The notes under the pieces are model-generated. The model did no database searches. It saw only the letters and a list, made by a program, of their open reading frames with translations, and was not told the DNA's origin. From Streptomyces sp. NBC_00154 (GTDB lineage Bacteria; Actinomycetota; Actinomycetes; Streptomycetales; Streptomycetaceae), in contig NZ_JAPEMI010000001.1 in NCBI RefSeq assembly GCF_026342835.1, positions 3,416,501 to 3,480,500 on the forward strand: a stretch of 64,000 bases of DNA. The letters are read 5' to 3'. The translations under genes were made by a program, and so were the position numbers. The stretch's first letter is position 1; each line of letters begins with the position of its first letter. Below, in pieces: positions 16,240 through 24,444 of this stretch.

Positions 16240-17222
16240 GAACCCACCCCTTGCCCCGCCCCTTCGCCCACGCCCTGTTTGCGGAGTTCGACCGCCAGGT
16301 CGTACAGCCCGGGCAGGTCCACGCCTTCGCCGATCAGCGGGAGTTCGTTCGTCGGCAGATCGAGATCCGTGAGCACCGCACGTTGCTCGCGCTCCAGCTC
16401 CACCCGCTGGGCATGCTCGGCGGCCTGCTCGACCAACGGCCTTACGAGCGCCGCGGAACCGGTCACACCGGCCCGGGTCAACGCCTTCGCGATCTCCCTG
16501 CGACGACCGCCCGACGCGGTACGCAGTGCGTCCTCGTCCAGCAGATGCGGCCGCACCATGTTCACGATGACCCTGCCCACCGGCAGTTCGGCCGCCCGTA
16601 GCTCCGCGATGCCGTCCGCGGTCTCCTGGACCGGCATCTCCTCCAGCAGCGTCACCAGATGGACCGCCGTCTCGGGAGACTTCAGCACCCGCATCACGGC
16701 CTGCGCCTGATTGTGTATCGGTCCGATCCGGGCCAGCCCCGCCACCTCGTCGTTCACGTTGAGGAAGCGCGTGATGCGGCCGGTCGGTGGCGCATCCATG
16801 ATCACGTAGTCGTAGCTGTACCGGCCCTGCTTGTCCTTGCGGCGCACGGCTTCACAGGCCTTGCCGGTCAGCAGCACGTCCCGCACACCGGGCGCGATGG
16901 TGGTGGCGAAGTCGATCGCGCCGAGTTTCTTGAGCGCCCGCCCCGCGCTGCCGAGTTTGTAGAACATCTGGAGGTAGTCGAGGAGCGCGCGCTCAGCGTC
17001 GATCGCGAGGGCGTACACCTCGCCGCCGCCCGGCGCGACGGCGATCTTTCGCTCCTCGTACGGAAGGGACTCCGCCTCGAAGAGCTGGGCGATGCCCTGC
17101 CTGCCCTCGACCTCGACGAGGAGGGTGCGCCTGCCCTCGGTCGCGAGGGCGAGCGCGAGTGCGGCGGCGACCGTGGTCTTACCGGTACCACCCTTGCCGC
17201 TGACGACCTGGAACCTGCTCAC
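16236..17222 (-). CDS. ArsA/Get3-family ATPase, first of a pair
   Basis: 328 aa. Walker A SGKGGTGKTT at residues 8-17 and switch region MDAPPTGRITRFL at about 165 mark a SIMIBI ATPase like its partner, without the insert. The GTG start is 7 nt behind TAGGCT (17230-17235 on the minus strand), so the operon probably has a leaderless mRNA. It overlaps the next gene by 4 nt (ATGA type). Divergent from the DUF4177 gene with only 71 nt between. Together the two proteins probably form one ATPase complex; the substrate is unknown. Confidence 0.85.
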   Translation of the reverse strand: MSRFQVVSGKGGTGKTTVAAALALALATEGRRTLLVEVEGRQGIAQLFEAESLPYEERKIAVAPGGGEVYALAIDAERALLDYLQMFYKLGSAGRALKKLGAIDFATTIAPGVRDVLLTGKACEAVRRKDKQGRYSYDYVIMDAPPTGRITRFLNVNDEVAGLARIGPIHNQAQAVMRVLKSPETAVHLVTLLEEMPVQETADGIAELRAAELPVGRVIVNMVRPHLLDEDALRTASGGRRREIAKALTRAGVTGSAALVRPLVEQAAEHAQRVELEREQRAVLTDLDLPTNELPLIGEGVDLPGLYDLAVELRKQGVGEGAGQGVGS

Positions 17223-17293
17223 GTATTCGAGCCTAACCAGTCGAGCCGTGGGCTACGCACGAGGCCGTGCGTGCCAGGCATTACAGTCGGCCT

Positions 17294-17452
17294 ATGACCA
17301 AGTGGGAATACGCGACCGTGCCCCTTCTCGTGCACGCGACCAAGCAGATTCTGGACACCTGGGGCGAGGACGGCTGGGAGCTGGTCCAGGTCGTTCCCGG
17401 CCCGAACAACCCCGAGCAGCTCGTGGCGTACCTGAAGCGGGAGAAGGCGTAG
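17294..17452 (+). CDS. DUF4177-type small protein
   Basis: 52 aa, MTKWEYATVPLLVHATKQ..., with the GEDGWELVQVVPG core typical of DUF4177 proteins, a small alpha/beta fold of unknown role. TACAGT at 17282-17287 is 6 nt before the ATG, so a leaderless start is likely. Its TAG shares one base with the GTG of the RidA gene, so the two are an operon. Confidence 0.85.
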   Translation: MTKWEYATVPLLVHATKQILDTWGEDGWELVQVVPGPNNPEQLVAYLKREKA

Positions 17453-17922
17453 TGGCGAGCGCCGTCGAGGCGAAGCTCGCCGAACTCGGACTGACGCTGC
17501 CGGACGTCGTACCGCCGCTCGCCTCGTACCAGCCGGCCGTCCAGTCCGGGGTGTATGTGTACACATCGGGCCAGCTGCCCATGGTGGACGGCAAGCTCTC
17601 GGTCACCGGCAAGGTCGGTGCGGAGGTCACGCCGGACGAGGCCAAGGAGCTGGCGAAGACCTGCGCGCTCAACGCGCTGGCCGCCGTGAAGTCGGTCGCC
17701 GGCGACCTGGACCGGATCAAGCGGGTCGTGAAGGTCGTGGGCTTCGTCGCCTCGGCCGCCGACTTCACCGGGCAGCCCGCCGTGATCAACGGTGCGAGTG
17801 AGCTGCTGGGCGCGGTGCTCGGTGACAAGGGCGTGCACGCGCGCAGCGCGGTGGGCGTCGCGGTGCTGCCGCTGGACGCACCGGTCGAGGTCGAGGTCCA
17901 GGTCGAGCTGACCGGGGCCTGA
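17452..17922 (+). CDS. RidA/YjgF family enamine deaminase-like protein
   Basis: 156 aa, longer than the classical 130-aa RidA, matching the subfamily in which the fold is preceded by an extra helix (AVEAKLAELGLTLPDVV). Conserved pieces include TSGQLPMVDGKL and VGVAVLPLDAPVEVEVQ. The Arg that binds the carboxylate in canonical RidA (in the C-terminal R-x-A-V region) is present as HARSAVGV. It may scavenge reactive enamines, but the subfamily is uncharacterised. One-base overlap with DUF4177 implies coupled translation. Confidence 0.85.
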   Translation: MASAVEAKLAELGLTLPDVVPPLASYQPAVQSGVYVYTSGQLPMVDGKLSVTGKVGAEVTPDEAKELAKTCALNALAAVKSVAGDLDRIKRVVKVVGFVASAADFTGQPAVINGASELLGAVLGDKGVHARSAVGVAVLPLDAPVEVEVQVELTGA

Positions 17923-17955
17923 GCCGCCGCCACAGCGTGGGACGAGCGTTTCCGT

Positions 17956-17988
17956 GATCCCGTCCGGTCGACACGACCGGGCGGGATC
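17956..17988 (+). terminator. Terminator after the DUF4177-RidA operon
   Basis: A 15-bp stem with one G-T wobble (GATCCCGTCCGGTCG, 17956-17970) and a 3-nt loop, 34 nt after the RidA stop. Confidence 0.75.
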
Positions 17989-18129
17989 GTGCGTACGGGC
18001 CGGATCGTGGGCGGTGTGCGTACGGGGCAGGGGGTGTGCCGGGCCGGAACGCGGGCCTGCCCGGGGGGATCGCGGGATGCGTGATCGGCACCTCTCGAAC
18101 ATCGGCGCGGTTCCGGATAGCCTCCGGCC

Positions 18130-19020
18130 ATGTCCAATGGTCAGTGGTACCCACCGGAATGGCCCGATCGGATCCGGGCGCTCGCCGCGGGCGAGCTGAC
18201 GGCCGCGACTCCCCGGCGGGCCGCCACCGTGATGCTGCTCCGGGACCCCGCTGACATCGGCGGCCGGCCCGACGTCCACATGCTGCGTCGCCGTGCCTCC
18301 ATGGCTTTTGCCGGGGGCGCGTACGCCTATCCGGGGGGCGGGGTCGACCCGCGCGACGACGACCGCCTCGTCGAGTGGGCCGGACCCGCGCTGGAGAGCT
18401 GGGCCGAGCGGCTCGGTGTCGGCACGGCGGCCGAGGCGCAGGCCATCGTCTGTGCGGCCGTTCGCGAGACGTACGAGGAGGCAGGCGTCCTCCTCGCCGG
18501 GCCGACCGCCGGCACGGTCGTCAGCGACACCACGGGCGATGACTGGGAGGCCGACCGCGAGGCCCTGGTCGCCCGCGAGCTGTCCTTCGCCGAGTTCCTG
18601 GACCGGCGGGGTCTGGTGCTGCGGTCCGATCTGCTCGGGGCGTGGGCGCGCTGGATCACACCCGAGTTCGAGCCGCGCCGCTACGACACCTGGTTCTTCG
18701 TCGCCGCGCTCCCCGAGGGCCAGCGCACCCGCAACGCGTCCACCGAGGCCGACCGAACGGTGTGGATCGCCGCCGGGGACGCCGCCGACGGGTACGACCG
18801 GGGCGAGCTGCTGATGATGCCGCCGACCGTGTCGACGCTGCGTCAGCTGCGGCCGTACGGGACCGCCGCCGAGGCCCTGAAGGCCGCGCCCTCCCAGGAC
18901 CTCACCCCCGTACTCGCACAGGCCCGGCTCCACGGCGACGAGTTGGTGCTGAGCTGGCCGGGGCACGACGAGTTCACCAAACACATTCCGACCGGCAGCG
19001 CGGGCGGTGAGGCCGTATGA
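18130..19020 (+). CDS. NUDIX hydrolase (NUDT19/RppH-unrelated, long form)
   Basis: 296 aa. The Nudix-like core lies around AYPGGGVDPRDDDR and AAVRETYEEAGVLL, with a long insertion between the Gly-rich start and the RE-x2-EE-x-G helix, as in mammalian NUDT19-type CoA diphosphatases. It also has SAxxx-type substrate loop MLRRRASMAFAGG. A pyrophosphohydrolase acting on acyl-CoA or nucleotide substrates is likely. TAGCCT lies 6 nt before the ATG (leaderless). It overlaps the following hydrolase by 4 nt, so both are expressed together. Confidence 0.82.
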   Translation: MSNGQWYPPEWPDRIRALAAGELTAATPRRAATVMLLRDPADIGGRPDVHMLRRRASMAFAGGAYAYPGGGVDPRDDDRLVEWAGPALESWAERLGVGTAAEAQAIVCAAVRETYEEAGVLLAGPTAGTVVSDTTGDDWEADREALVARELSFAEFLDRRGLVLRSDLLGAWARWITPEFEPRRYDTWFFVAALPEGQRTRNASTEADRTVWIAAGDAADGYDRGELLMMPPTVSTLRQLRPYGTAAEALKAAPSQDLTPVLAQARLHGDELVLSWPGHDEFTKHIPTGSAGGEAV

Positions 19021-19847
19021 GCCAGGCAGCAGCCCTTCCAGGACAGCCGCGCGGCGGGGTCCTGTCCGGCCCCGCCACCACCCGTACCGTCAACATCCTC
19101 GCCCCCAACGCCTCGGCGATGACGCTCGACGGAACCAACACCTGGATCGTCGCCGAACCCGACTCCGACCTCGCGGTCGTCATCGATCCGGGCCCGCTGG
19201 ACGACGGCCATCTGCGGTCCGTCATCGACTCCGCCGAGCGCGCGGGCCGGCGGATCGCGCTCACCCTGCTCACCCACGGACACCCCGACCATGCCGAGGG
19301 AGCGGCGCGCTTCGCCGAGCTGACACGCACGAAGGTGCGCGCCCTGGACCCGGCGCTGCGCCTGGGCGACGAAGGCCTGTCCACCGGCGATGTGATCACG
19401 GTCGGCGGCCTGGAGATGCACGTCGTGCCGACCCCCGGGCACACCGCGGACTCGCTCTCCTTCCATCTGCCCGCCGACCGGGCGGTGCTGACGGGCGACA
19501 CCATCCTCGGGCGAGGCACGACGGTCGTCGCGCATCCGGACGGGCGGCTCGGCGACTACCTCGACTCGTTGCGGCGGCTGCGCTCGCTGACGGTCGACGA
19601 CGGGGTGCACACGGTGCTGCCGGGGCACGGGCCGGTGCTGGACGACGCGCAGGGCGCGGTCGAGTTCTACCTGGCGCACCGCGCGCACCGGCTGGCGCAG
19701 GTGGAGACGGCGGTGGAGGCGGGGCACCGTACGGCGTCGGAGGTGGTGGCGCAGGTCTACGCGGACGTGGACCGGACGCTGTGGCCGGCGGCGGAGCTCT
19801 CGGTGCTGGCTCAGCTGGAGTACCTGGGCGAGCACGGGCTGATCTGA
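19017..19847 (+). CDS. Metallo-beta-lactamase-fold hydrolase (LACTB2-like)
   Basis: 276 aa. Zinc ligands are visible: LTHGHPDHAEG (HxHxDH), PTPGHTADS (third His), LTGDTILG (Asp) and LPGHGP (final His). A C-terminal winged-helix-like segment (EVVAQVYADVDRTLWPAAE) matches LACTB2-type proteins, some of which are nucleases. ATGA overlap with the NUDIX gene. The pairing of NUDIX and MBL hydrolases also occurs in eukaryote-like LACTB2/NUDT families; a common pathway is inference. Confidence 0.85.
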   Translation: MSQAAALPGQPRGGVLSGPATTRTVNILAPNASAMTLDGTNTWIVAEPDSDLAVVIDPGPLDDGHLRSVIDSAERAGRRIALTLLTHGHPDHAEGAARFAELTRTKVRALDPALRLGDEGLSTGDVITVGGLEMHVVPTPGHTADSLSFHLPADRAVLTGDTILGRGTTVVAHPDGRLGDYLDSLRRLRSLTVDDGVHTVLPGHGPVLDDAQGAVEFYLAHRAHRLAQVETAVEAGHRTASEVVAQVYADVDRTLWPAAELSVLAQLEYLGEHGLI

Positions 19848-19898
19848 CGCGCGGATGCGATGCGGTCGTACGTCGCCCTGATACGCGGTCCTGATACG

Positions 19899-19934
19899 CG
19901 TGGAGGGCCCCGCCTGGCGGCGGGGCCCTCCACG
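19899..19934. terminator. Bidirectional terminator between MBL hydrolase and crp
   Basis: Perfect 16-bp inverted repeat (CGTGGAGGGCCCCGCC and complement) with loop TGGC, midway between two convergent genes. Confidence 0.9.
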
Positions 19935-19955
19935 TCGTGAGGAGATGGTGTCCGA

Positions 19956-20630
19956 CTAGCGCGAACGCTTCGCCAGGCGCTCCACGTCCAGCAGGATCAC
20001 GGCGCGCGCCTCCAGGCGCAGCCAGCCGCGGCCCGCGAAGTCGGCGAGTGCCTTGTTGACCGTCTCGCGAGAGGCGCCGACCAGCTGGGCCAGCTCTTCC
20101 TGGGTCAGGTCGTGGACGACGTGGATGCCTTCCTCCGACTGGACACCGAACCGGCGCGACAGGTCGAGGAGGGCGCGGGCGACACGGCCCGGTACGTCGG
20201 AGAAGACCAGGTCGGACATCTGGTCGTTGGTCTTGCGCAGTCGGCGGGCGACCGCGCGCAGCAGGGCCGTGGCCACCTCGGGGCGGGCGTTCAGCCAGGG
20301 CTGCAGGTCGCCGTGGCCGAGGCCGAGGAGCTTGACCTCGGTGAGCGCGGTGGCGGTGGCGGTGCGAGGGCCCGGGTCGAAGAGCGACAGCTCACCGATC
20401 AGCTCGCCGGGGCCGAGGACCGCGAGCATGTTCTCGCGTCCGTCGGGGGACGTGCGGTGGAGCTTCACCTTGCCCTCGGTGACCACGTACAGCCGGTCAC
20501 CCTGGTCGCCCTCGTGGAAGAGAGCGTCGCCGCGTGCGAGGGTCACCTCACTCATCGAGGCGCGGAGCTCCGCGGCCTGCTCATCATCGAGCGCCGCGAA
20601 AAGCGGGGCGCGCCGCAGAACGTCGTCCAC
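19956..20630 (-). CDS. crp: Crp: cAMP receptor protein family regulator
   Basis: 224 aa. Cyclic nucleotide-binding domain (about 1-120; phosphate-binding cassette PGELIGELSLFDPGPRTAT), dimerisation helix, then a wHTH (about 150-215; TQEELAQLVGASRETVNKAL). The chain is close to the Streptomyces Crp that controls germination and secondary metabolism. GTG start with AAGGAGAG about 5 nt upstream. A GTG-N6-ATCAC element 64 nt upstream resembles its own binding motif, suggesting autoregulation. Divergent from nth. Confidence 0.93.
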   Translation of the reverse strand: MDDVLRRAPLFAALDDEQAAELRASMSEVTLARGDALFHEGDQGDRLYVVTEGKVKLHRTSPDGRENMLAVLGPGELIGELSLFDPGPRTATATALTEVKLLGLGHGDLQPWLNARPEVATALLRAVARRLRKTNDQMSDLVFSDVPGRVARALLDLSRRFGVQSEEGIHVVHDLTQEELAQLVGASRETVNKALADFAGRGWLRLEARAVILLDVERLAKRSR

Positions 20631-20693
20631 GAGTTCTCTCCTTGTCGGCCTGTTCAGGGAACCGTGGTCCCCATCATGCCGGACGGTAAAACA

Positions 20694-20707
20694 GTGCGAT
20701 CAATCAC
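20694..20707. promoter_or_regulatory. Crp-type site in the crp-nth intergenic region
   Basis: GTGCGATCAATCAC fits the Streptomyces Crp motif GTG-N6-GNCAC with one mismatch (A for the first G of the second half), on either strand. It lies between the divergent crp and nth genes, in an AT-richer patch. Confidence 0.45.
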
Positions 20708-20814
20708 AAACCAGTTTGACGCACGGGCGCAGCTCACCGTGCGGCAGGGGGCCGATTGGGGGTGGATCCGCAGTGACCGGGGCGGATGTCAGTGCCTGGC
20801 TCTAGGCTGGCCCG

Positions 20815-21831
20815 GTGTCCAAATCGCCGGTGAGAGCGCAGGCCAAGGGGGCTGATGAGGTGTCGGAAGGCCGAAATTCCGCTGTGGGCGAACAGGGTAT
20901 CAGTCGCTCGGCAAAAGCGACAAAACGCCCCTCGGGAGAGTTGGTGAAACAGGGGGAGCCGGTGAAGTCGGCGAAGCCGAGGAAGCCTGCGAAGGCAGCC
21001 GATGCGGCGAAGTCCGGGAAGCCTGCGAAGGCAGCGGAGGCGGCGAAGTCCGCGAAGCCCGGGAAGCCGGAATCCCACCTCGCGATGGTCCGCCGCGCCC
21101 GCCGGATCAACCGCGAGCTCGCCGAGATCTACCCGTACGCCCACCCGGAGCTGGACTTCAGGAACCCCTTCGAGCTCCTCGTCGCGACGGTCCTGTCCGC
21201 CCAGACCACCGATCTGAGGGTCAACCAGACCACCCCCGCGCTGTTCGCCGCCTACCCCACCCCCGAGGACATGGCGGCGGCCGTCCCGGAGGAGCTGGAG
21301 GAGCTCATCCGGCCGACCGGCTTCTTCCGGGCCAAGGCCAAGTCGCTGATAGGCCTCTCCGCGTCGATCAGGGACAACTTCGGCGGTGAGGTACCGGGCC
21401 GGCTGGCGGATCTCGTCACGCTGCCCGGGGTGGGCCGCAAGACCGCCAACGTCGTCCTCGGCAATGCCTTCGGCGTCCCCGGCATCACGGTCGACACCCA
21501 CTTCGGCCGGCTGGTCCGGCGCTGGAAGTGGACGGAGCAGGAGGACCCGGAGAAGGTCGAGGCGGAGATCGCCGCGATCTTCCCCAAGAGCGAGTGGACG
21601 ATGCTCTCGCACCGCGTCGTCTTCCACGGCCGCCGCATCTGCCACGCCCGCAGGCCTGCCTGCGGCGCCTGTCCGATCGCCCCGCTCTGCCCCTCGTACG
21701 GTGAGGGCGAGACGGACCCGGAGAAGGCCCGGAAGCTCCTGAAGTACGAGATGGGCGGCCAGCCGGGCCAGCGTCTCAGCCCGCCGCCGGACTACCCGGG
21801 CAGGCCCGCGCCCGCACTGGGAGCCGGGTGA
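20815..21831 (+). CDS. nth: Endonuclease III (Nth) with Lys-rich N-terminal extension
   Basis: 338 aa DNA glycosylase/AP lyase for oxidised pyrimidines. The core (about 90-310) has the helix-hairpin-helix [15 protein letters not shown] with the catalytic Lys, VDTHFGR with the catalytic Asp, and the [4Fe-4S] ligands C-x6-C-x2-C-x5-C ([17 protein letters not shown]). E. coli Nth is 211 aa; the extra 85 N-terminal residues are a Lys/Ala/Pro-rich tail containing a 36-nt DNA repeat. GTG start 6 nt behind TAGGCT (leaderless). A GTG or Met nearer the core would give a normal-length protein, so tail translation needs proof, though the codon pattern is coding-like. Confidence 0.92.
   Translation: MSKSPVRAQAKGADEVSEGRNSAVGEQGISRSAKATKRPSGELVKQGEPVKSAKPRKPAKAADAAKSGKPAKAAEAAKSAKPGKPESHLAMVRRARRINRELAEIYPYAHPELDFRNPFELLVATVLSAQTTDLRVNQTTPALFAAYPTPEDMAAAVPEELEELIRPTGFFRAKAKSLIGLSASIRDNFGGEVPGRLADLVTLPGVGRKTANVVLGNAFGVPGITVDTHFGRLVRRWKWTEQEDPEKVEAEIAAIFPKSEWTMLSHRVVFHGRRICHARRPACGACPIAPLCPSYGEGETDPEKARKLLKYEMGGQPGQRLSPPPDYPGRPAPALGAG
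20981..21051 (+). repeat. Two tandem 35-36 nt repeats in the nth 5' end
   Basis: 20981-21015 and 21016-21051 are near-identical (differences around AGCCGATG versus AGCGGAGG) and encode two copies of a KPAKAA(D/E)AAKS unit. A recent in-frame duplication of a flexible basic linker. Confidence 0.8.
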
Positions 21832-21915
21832 CGGAGGCGGGGGCCGGCCGACAGGTGCGCCCGCTCCGGAACGAAATGCGTGGCGACAGGCGTTGTGGGA
21901 CGACGAGGGGTGCCG

Positions 21916-22689
21916 ATGAAGACGCACGAACAGAGCCACGTACGGACGGATGGGCAGACGCCCGACCGGAGCGACGTGGAGAAGCGCGAACACAACCGCA
22001 CCGCGGGCGCGGGCCGTGACGACGCGATCGCCGTCACGGCCGACGGGCTGCCCGGCTGGCTCGACCCTGTCGTCCGCGCCGCGCGGACCATCGAGCCCCG
22101 GCAGCTCAGCCGCTTCCTGCCGCCCGAGAACGGCGCCGGGCGCCAGTCCGCGGTGCTGATTCTGTTCGGCGAGGGCGAGCGCGGCCCCGAGCTGCTCCTG
22201 ATGGAGCGCTCCGGGTCCCTGCGTTCCCACGCGGGGCAGCCTTCCTTCCCCGGTGGCGCCCTGGACCCCGAGGACGGCGATCAAGCGACCACAGGGCCGC
22301 TCAGGGCCGCTCTGCGGGAGGCCGAGGAGGAGACTGGCCTCGATCCGCGCGGCGTCCAGCTCTTCGGCGTGCTGCCCCGGCTGTACATCCCGGTGAGCAG
22401 CTTCGTGGTGACGCCGGTGCTCGGCTGGTGGCGGGCGCCGAGCCCGGTCGGAGTCGTCGATCCGGCGGAGACGGCCCGGGTCTTCACGGTTCCCGTGGCG
22501 GATCTCACGGACCCGGCCAATAGAGTGACGACGGTGCACCCCAGCGGTCACCTCGGCCCGGCATTTCTGGTCGAATCCGCCCTGGTCTGGGGTTTCACGG
22601 CCGGGGTCATCGACCGCATTCTGCACTTCGCAGGGTGGGAGCGCCCCTGGGACAGGTCCAGACAGGTGCCGCTCGACTGGCGCGCATGA
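21916..22689 (+). CDS. NUDIX hydrolase, CoA pyrophosphatase type
   Basis: 257 aa. The UPF0035 signature LLMERSGSLRSHAGQPSFPGG is followed by the Nudix box (GG..EDGD...ALREAEEETGL), the combination that marks CoA diphosphatases of the NudL/PCD1 type. The ATG at 21916 has GAGGGG 5 nt upstream and fits better than GTG 21880. It lies 84 nt after nth and 90 nt before the MarP-like gene, all in one direction, so an operon is likely. Confidence 0.85.
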   Translation: MKTHEQSHVRTDGQTPDRSDVEKREHNRTAGAGRDDAIAVTADGLPGWLDPVVRAARTIEPRQLSRFLPPENGAGRQSAVLILFGEGERGPELLLMERSGSLRSHAGQPSFPGGALDPEDGDQATTGPLRAALREAEEETGLDPRGVQLFGVLPRLYIPVSSFVVTPVLGWWRAPSPVGVVDPAETARVFTVPVADLTDPANRVTTVHPSGHLGPAFLVESALVWGFTAGVIDRILHFAGWERPWDRSRQVPLDWRA

Positions 22690-22779
22690 CAGGCTGACGT
22701 CCGTGCCGGGCCCTTCCGGGCCGGCCCGGCCTCAGCCGAACGAACGGGTCCGGCGACGAATCTGCGAGGGCAATAGACG

Positions 22780-23985
22780 GTGAACGTGCTGGACATCCTG
22801 CTGCTGGCCGGCGCCGTGTGGTTCGCAGTGATCGGCTACCGCCAGGGCTTCGTCGTCGGCATCCTGTCGGTGATCGGGTTCCTCGGCGGCGGACTTGTCG
22901 CCGTCTATCTGCTTCCGGTCCTGTGGGACCAGTTGACGGACAGCTCCGAAGTGTCCTCGACTGCCGCGGTCGTCGCGGTCATAATCGTGATCGTGTGCGC
23001 CTCCGTCGGTCAGGCCTTTACTACGCATCTCGGCAACAAACTCCGCCGCTACATCACGTGGTCGCCCGCGCGCGCACTCGACGCGACCGGCGGCGCGCTG
23101 GTCAATGTGGTCGCGATGCTGCTGGTGGCGTGGCTGATCGGGTCAGCCCTCGCGGGTACGTCGCTGCCGACGCTGGGCAAGGAGGTCCGCAACTCCTCGG
23201 TGCTGCTCGGCGTCTCCCGGGTGATGCCCGCCCAGGCCTCCACCTGGTTCACGGACTTCTCCTCGGTCCTCGCGCAGAACGGCTTCCCGCAGGTCTTCAG
23301 CCCCTTCGCCAACGAGCCGATCACCGAGGTCAAGGCCCCGGATCCGGCACTGGCCGGCAGCCCGATCGCGAAGCGGGCCAAGCAGTCCATCGTCAAGGTC
23401 GTCGGTACGGCTCCGAGCTGCGGCAAGGTCCTCGAGGGCACCGGCTTCGTCTTCTCCGACCGCCGGGTGATGACCAACGCGCATGTCGTCGGCGGCGTCG
23501 ACGAGCCGACCGTCCAGATCGGCGGCCAGGGGCGGCTGTACGACGCGAAGGTCGTCCTCTACGACTGGCAGCGCGACATCGCCGTACTCGACGTCCCGGG
23601 CCTCGACGCGAAGCCGCTGAAGTTCACCGACACCAACCACGACGCGGCCTCGGGGAACAGCGCCATCGTCGCGGGCTTCCCGGAGAACGGCTCCTACGAC
23701 GTACGCGCCGCGCGCGTCCGCGGCCGCATCGACGCCAACGGCCCGGACATCTACCACCGGGGCACGGTCCGCCGCGACGTGTACTCGCTCTACGCGACGG
23801 TCCGTCAGGGCAACTCCGGCGGCCCGCTGCTGACCCCCGACGGCAAGGTGTACGGAGTCGTGTTCGCCAAGTCGCTGGACGACCCCCAGACGGGCTACGC
23901 CCTGACGGCCGACGAGATCCGCCAGGACATCACGACCGGCCGCACCGCGAACCAGCAGGTCGACAGCCAGGCGTGCGCGCTGTAG
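22780..23985 (+). CDS. MarP-like membrane serine protease (CvpA + trypsin-like)
   Basis: 401 aa. Four membrane helices in a CvpA/colicin-V-type domain (about 1-130) are followed by a chymotrypsin-fold periplasmic-side domain with His in TNAHVVGG, Asp in RDIAVLD and Ser in RQGNSGGPLL. The Mycobacterium homologue MarP protects intrapericellular pH in acid by processing peptidoglycan enzymes. Two Cys (in APSCGKV and at the C-terminus, QACAL) match the disulphide expected to position the active site. Start is GTG. Last gene of the nth-NUDIX-marP run. Confidence 0.9.
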   Translation: MNVLDILLLAGAVWFAVIGYRQGFVVGILSVIGFLGGGLVAVYLLPVLWDQLTDSSEVSSTAAVVAVIIVIVCASVGQAFTTHLGNKLRRYITWSPARALDATGGALVNVVAMLLVAWLIGSALAGTSLPTLGKEVRNSSVLLGVSRVMPAQASTWFTDFSSVLAQNGFPQVFSPFANEPITEVKAPDPALAGSPIAKRAKQSIVKVVGTAPSCGKVLEGTGFVFSDRRVMTNAHVVGGVDEPTVQIGGQGRLYDAKVVLYDWQRDIAVLDVPGLDAKPLKFTDTNHDAASGNSAIVAGFPENGSYDVRAARVRGRIDANGPDIYHRGTVRRDVYSLYATVRQGNSGGPLLTPDGKVYGVVFAKSLDDPQTGYALTADEIRQDITTGRTANQQVDSQACAL

Positions 23986-24003
23986 GTCGCGGAGAAGGCG
24001 AGG

Positions 24004-24029
24004 GAGTGCGGGGCAGCCGACCCGCACTC
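24004..24029 (+). terminator. Terminator after the MarP-like gene
   Basis: 9-bp perfect stem GAGTGCGGG / CCCGCACTC with an 8-nt loop, 18 nt after the stop codon, followed by a run of C and GGGGTCTTTCT. Confidence 0.65.
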
Positions 24030-24444
24030 ACCCCCTGGGGTCTTTCTCCGTGTGATCGGGTGAGAGGCGCGTCATCCGCGGGGATGCCGCAGCCGCGCCG
24101 AGACCCAGCGGGCCCGGCGGCGGAGAATGCGCGGAATGCCCAGCCGGGGATCATGCAGATCATGCGCACTGCGCACCCGGCCCTGGAGGCCGTCCCCCTC
24201 ATGAGTGCTCGGATCCGCCGTAGCGGTCGAGCGTCGATTGCGTGCTGCGTCACCGAAGTCGTGCGTCCAGCCCATACCCCGACGTCTGCCCGTGCCTCAT
24301 GGTCGGTAATCGCCCATGCGTCAGCCAATTGGCCTATGCGCCGGGCAATTGGCTGTTCGTCAGACAACTGTGCTGTCCCGGCCACCGATTGGCCGCGCTG
24401 GGTCAGTCCGGCCGCCCGCAGAGCCGGTCGCGTGGCTGCCAGGG
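24030..24444. other. Intergenic region between convergent genes, no recognised gene
   Basis: About 415 nt, lower in GC than the flanking genes. Minus-strand open reading frames exist (for example 23930-24385) but show no domain and lack the codon bias of neighbours. The segment 24301-24400 has a 20-nt periodic pattern (see repeat entry). It may hold a decayed gene. Confidence 0.5.
24301..24400. repeat. Degenerate 20-nt periodic repeat, five units
   Basis: Cutting the sequence every 20 nt aligns an 8-nt core at positions 6-13: GTAATCGC, CAATTGGC, CAATTGGC, AACTGTGC, CGATTGGC. Units 2 and 3 share the core exactly and units 1 and 2 share the tail YATGCG. Two helical turns per unit suggests repeated protein-binding sites on one DNA face. 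Not known to me. Confidence 0.4.

Noticed and set aside
14860..17222. Arsenite efflux operon
   Set aside because: The ATPases lack the paired metal-binding Cys, and no ArsB, ArsR or ArsC gene accompanies them.
23930..24385. Minus-strand 151-aa open frame in the 24-kb gap
   Set aside because: It overlaps the MarP-like gene end in antisense, contains a terminator and shows no family motif; kept only as unexplained sequence.
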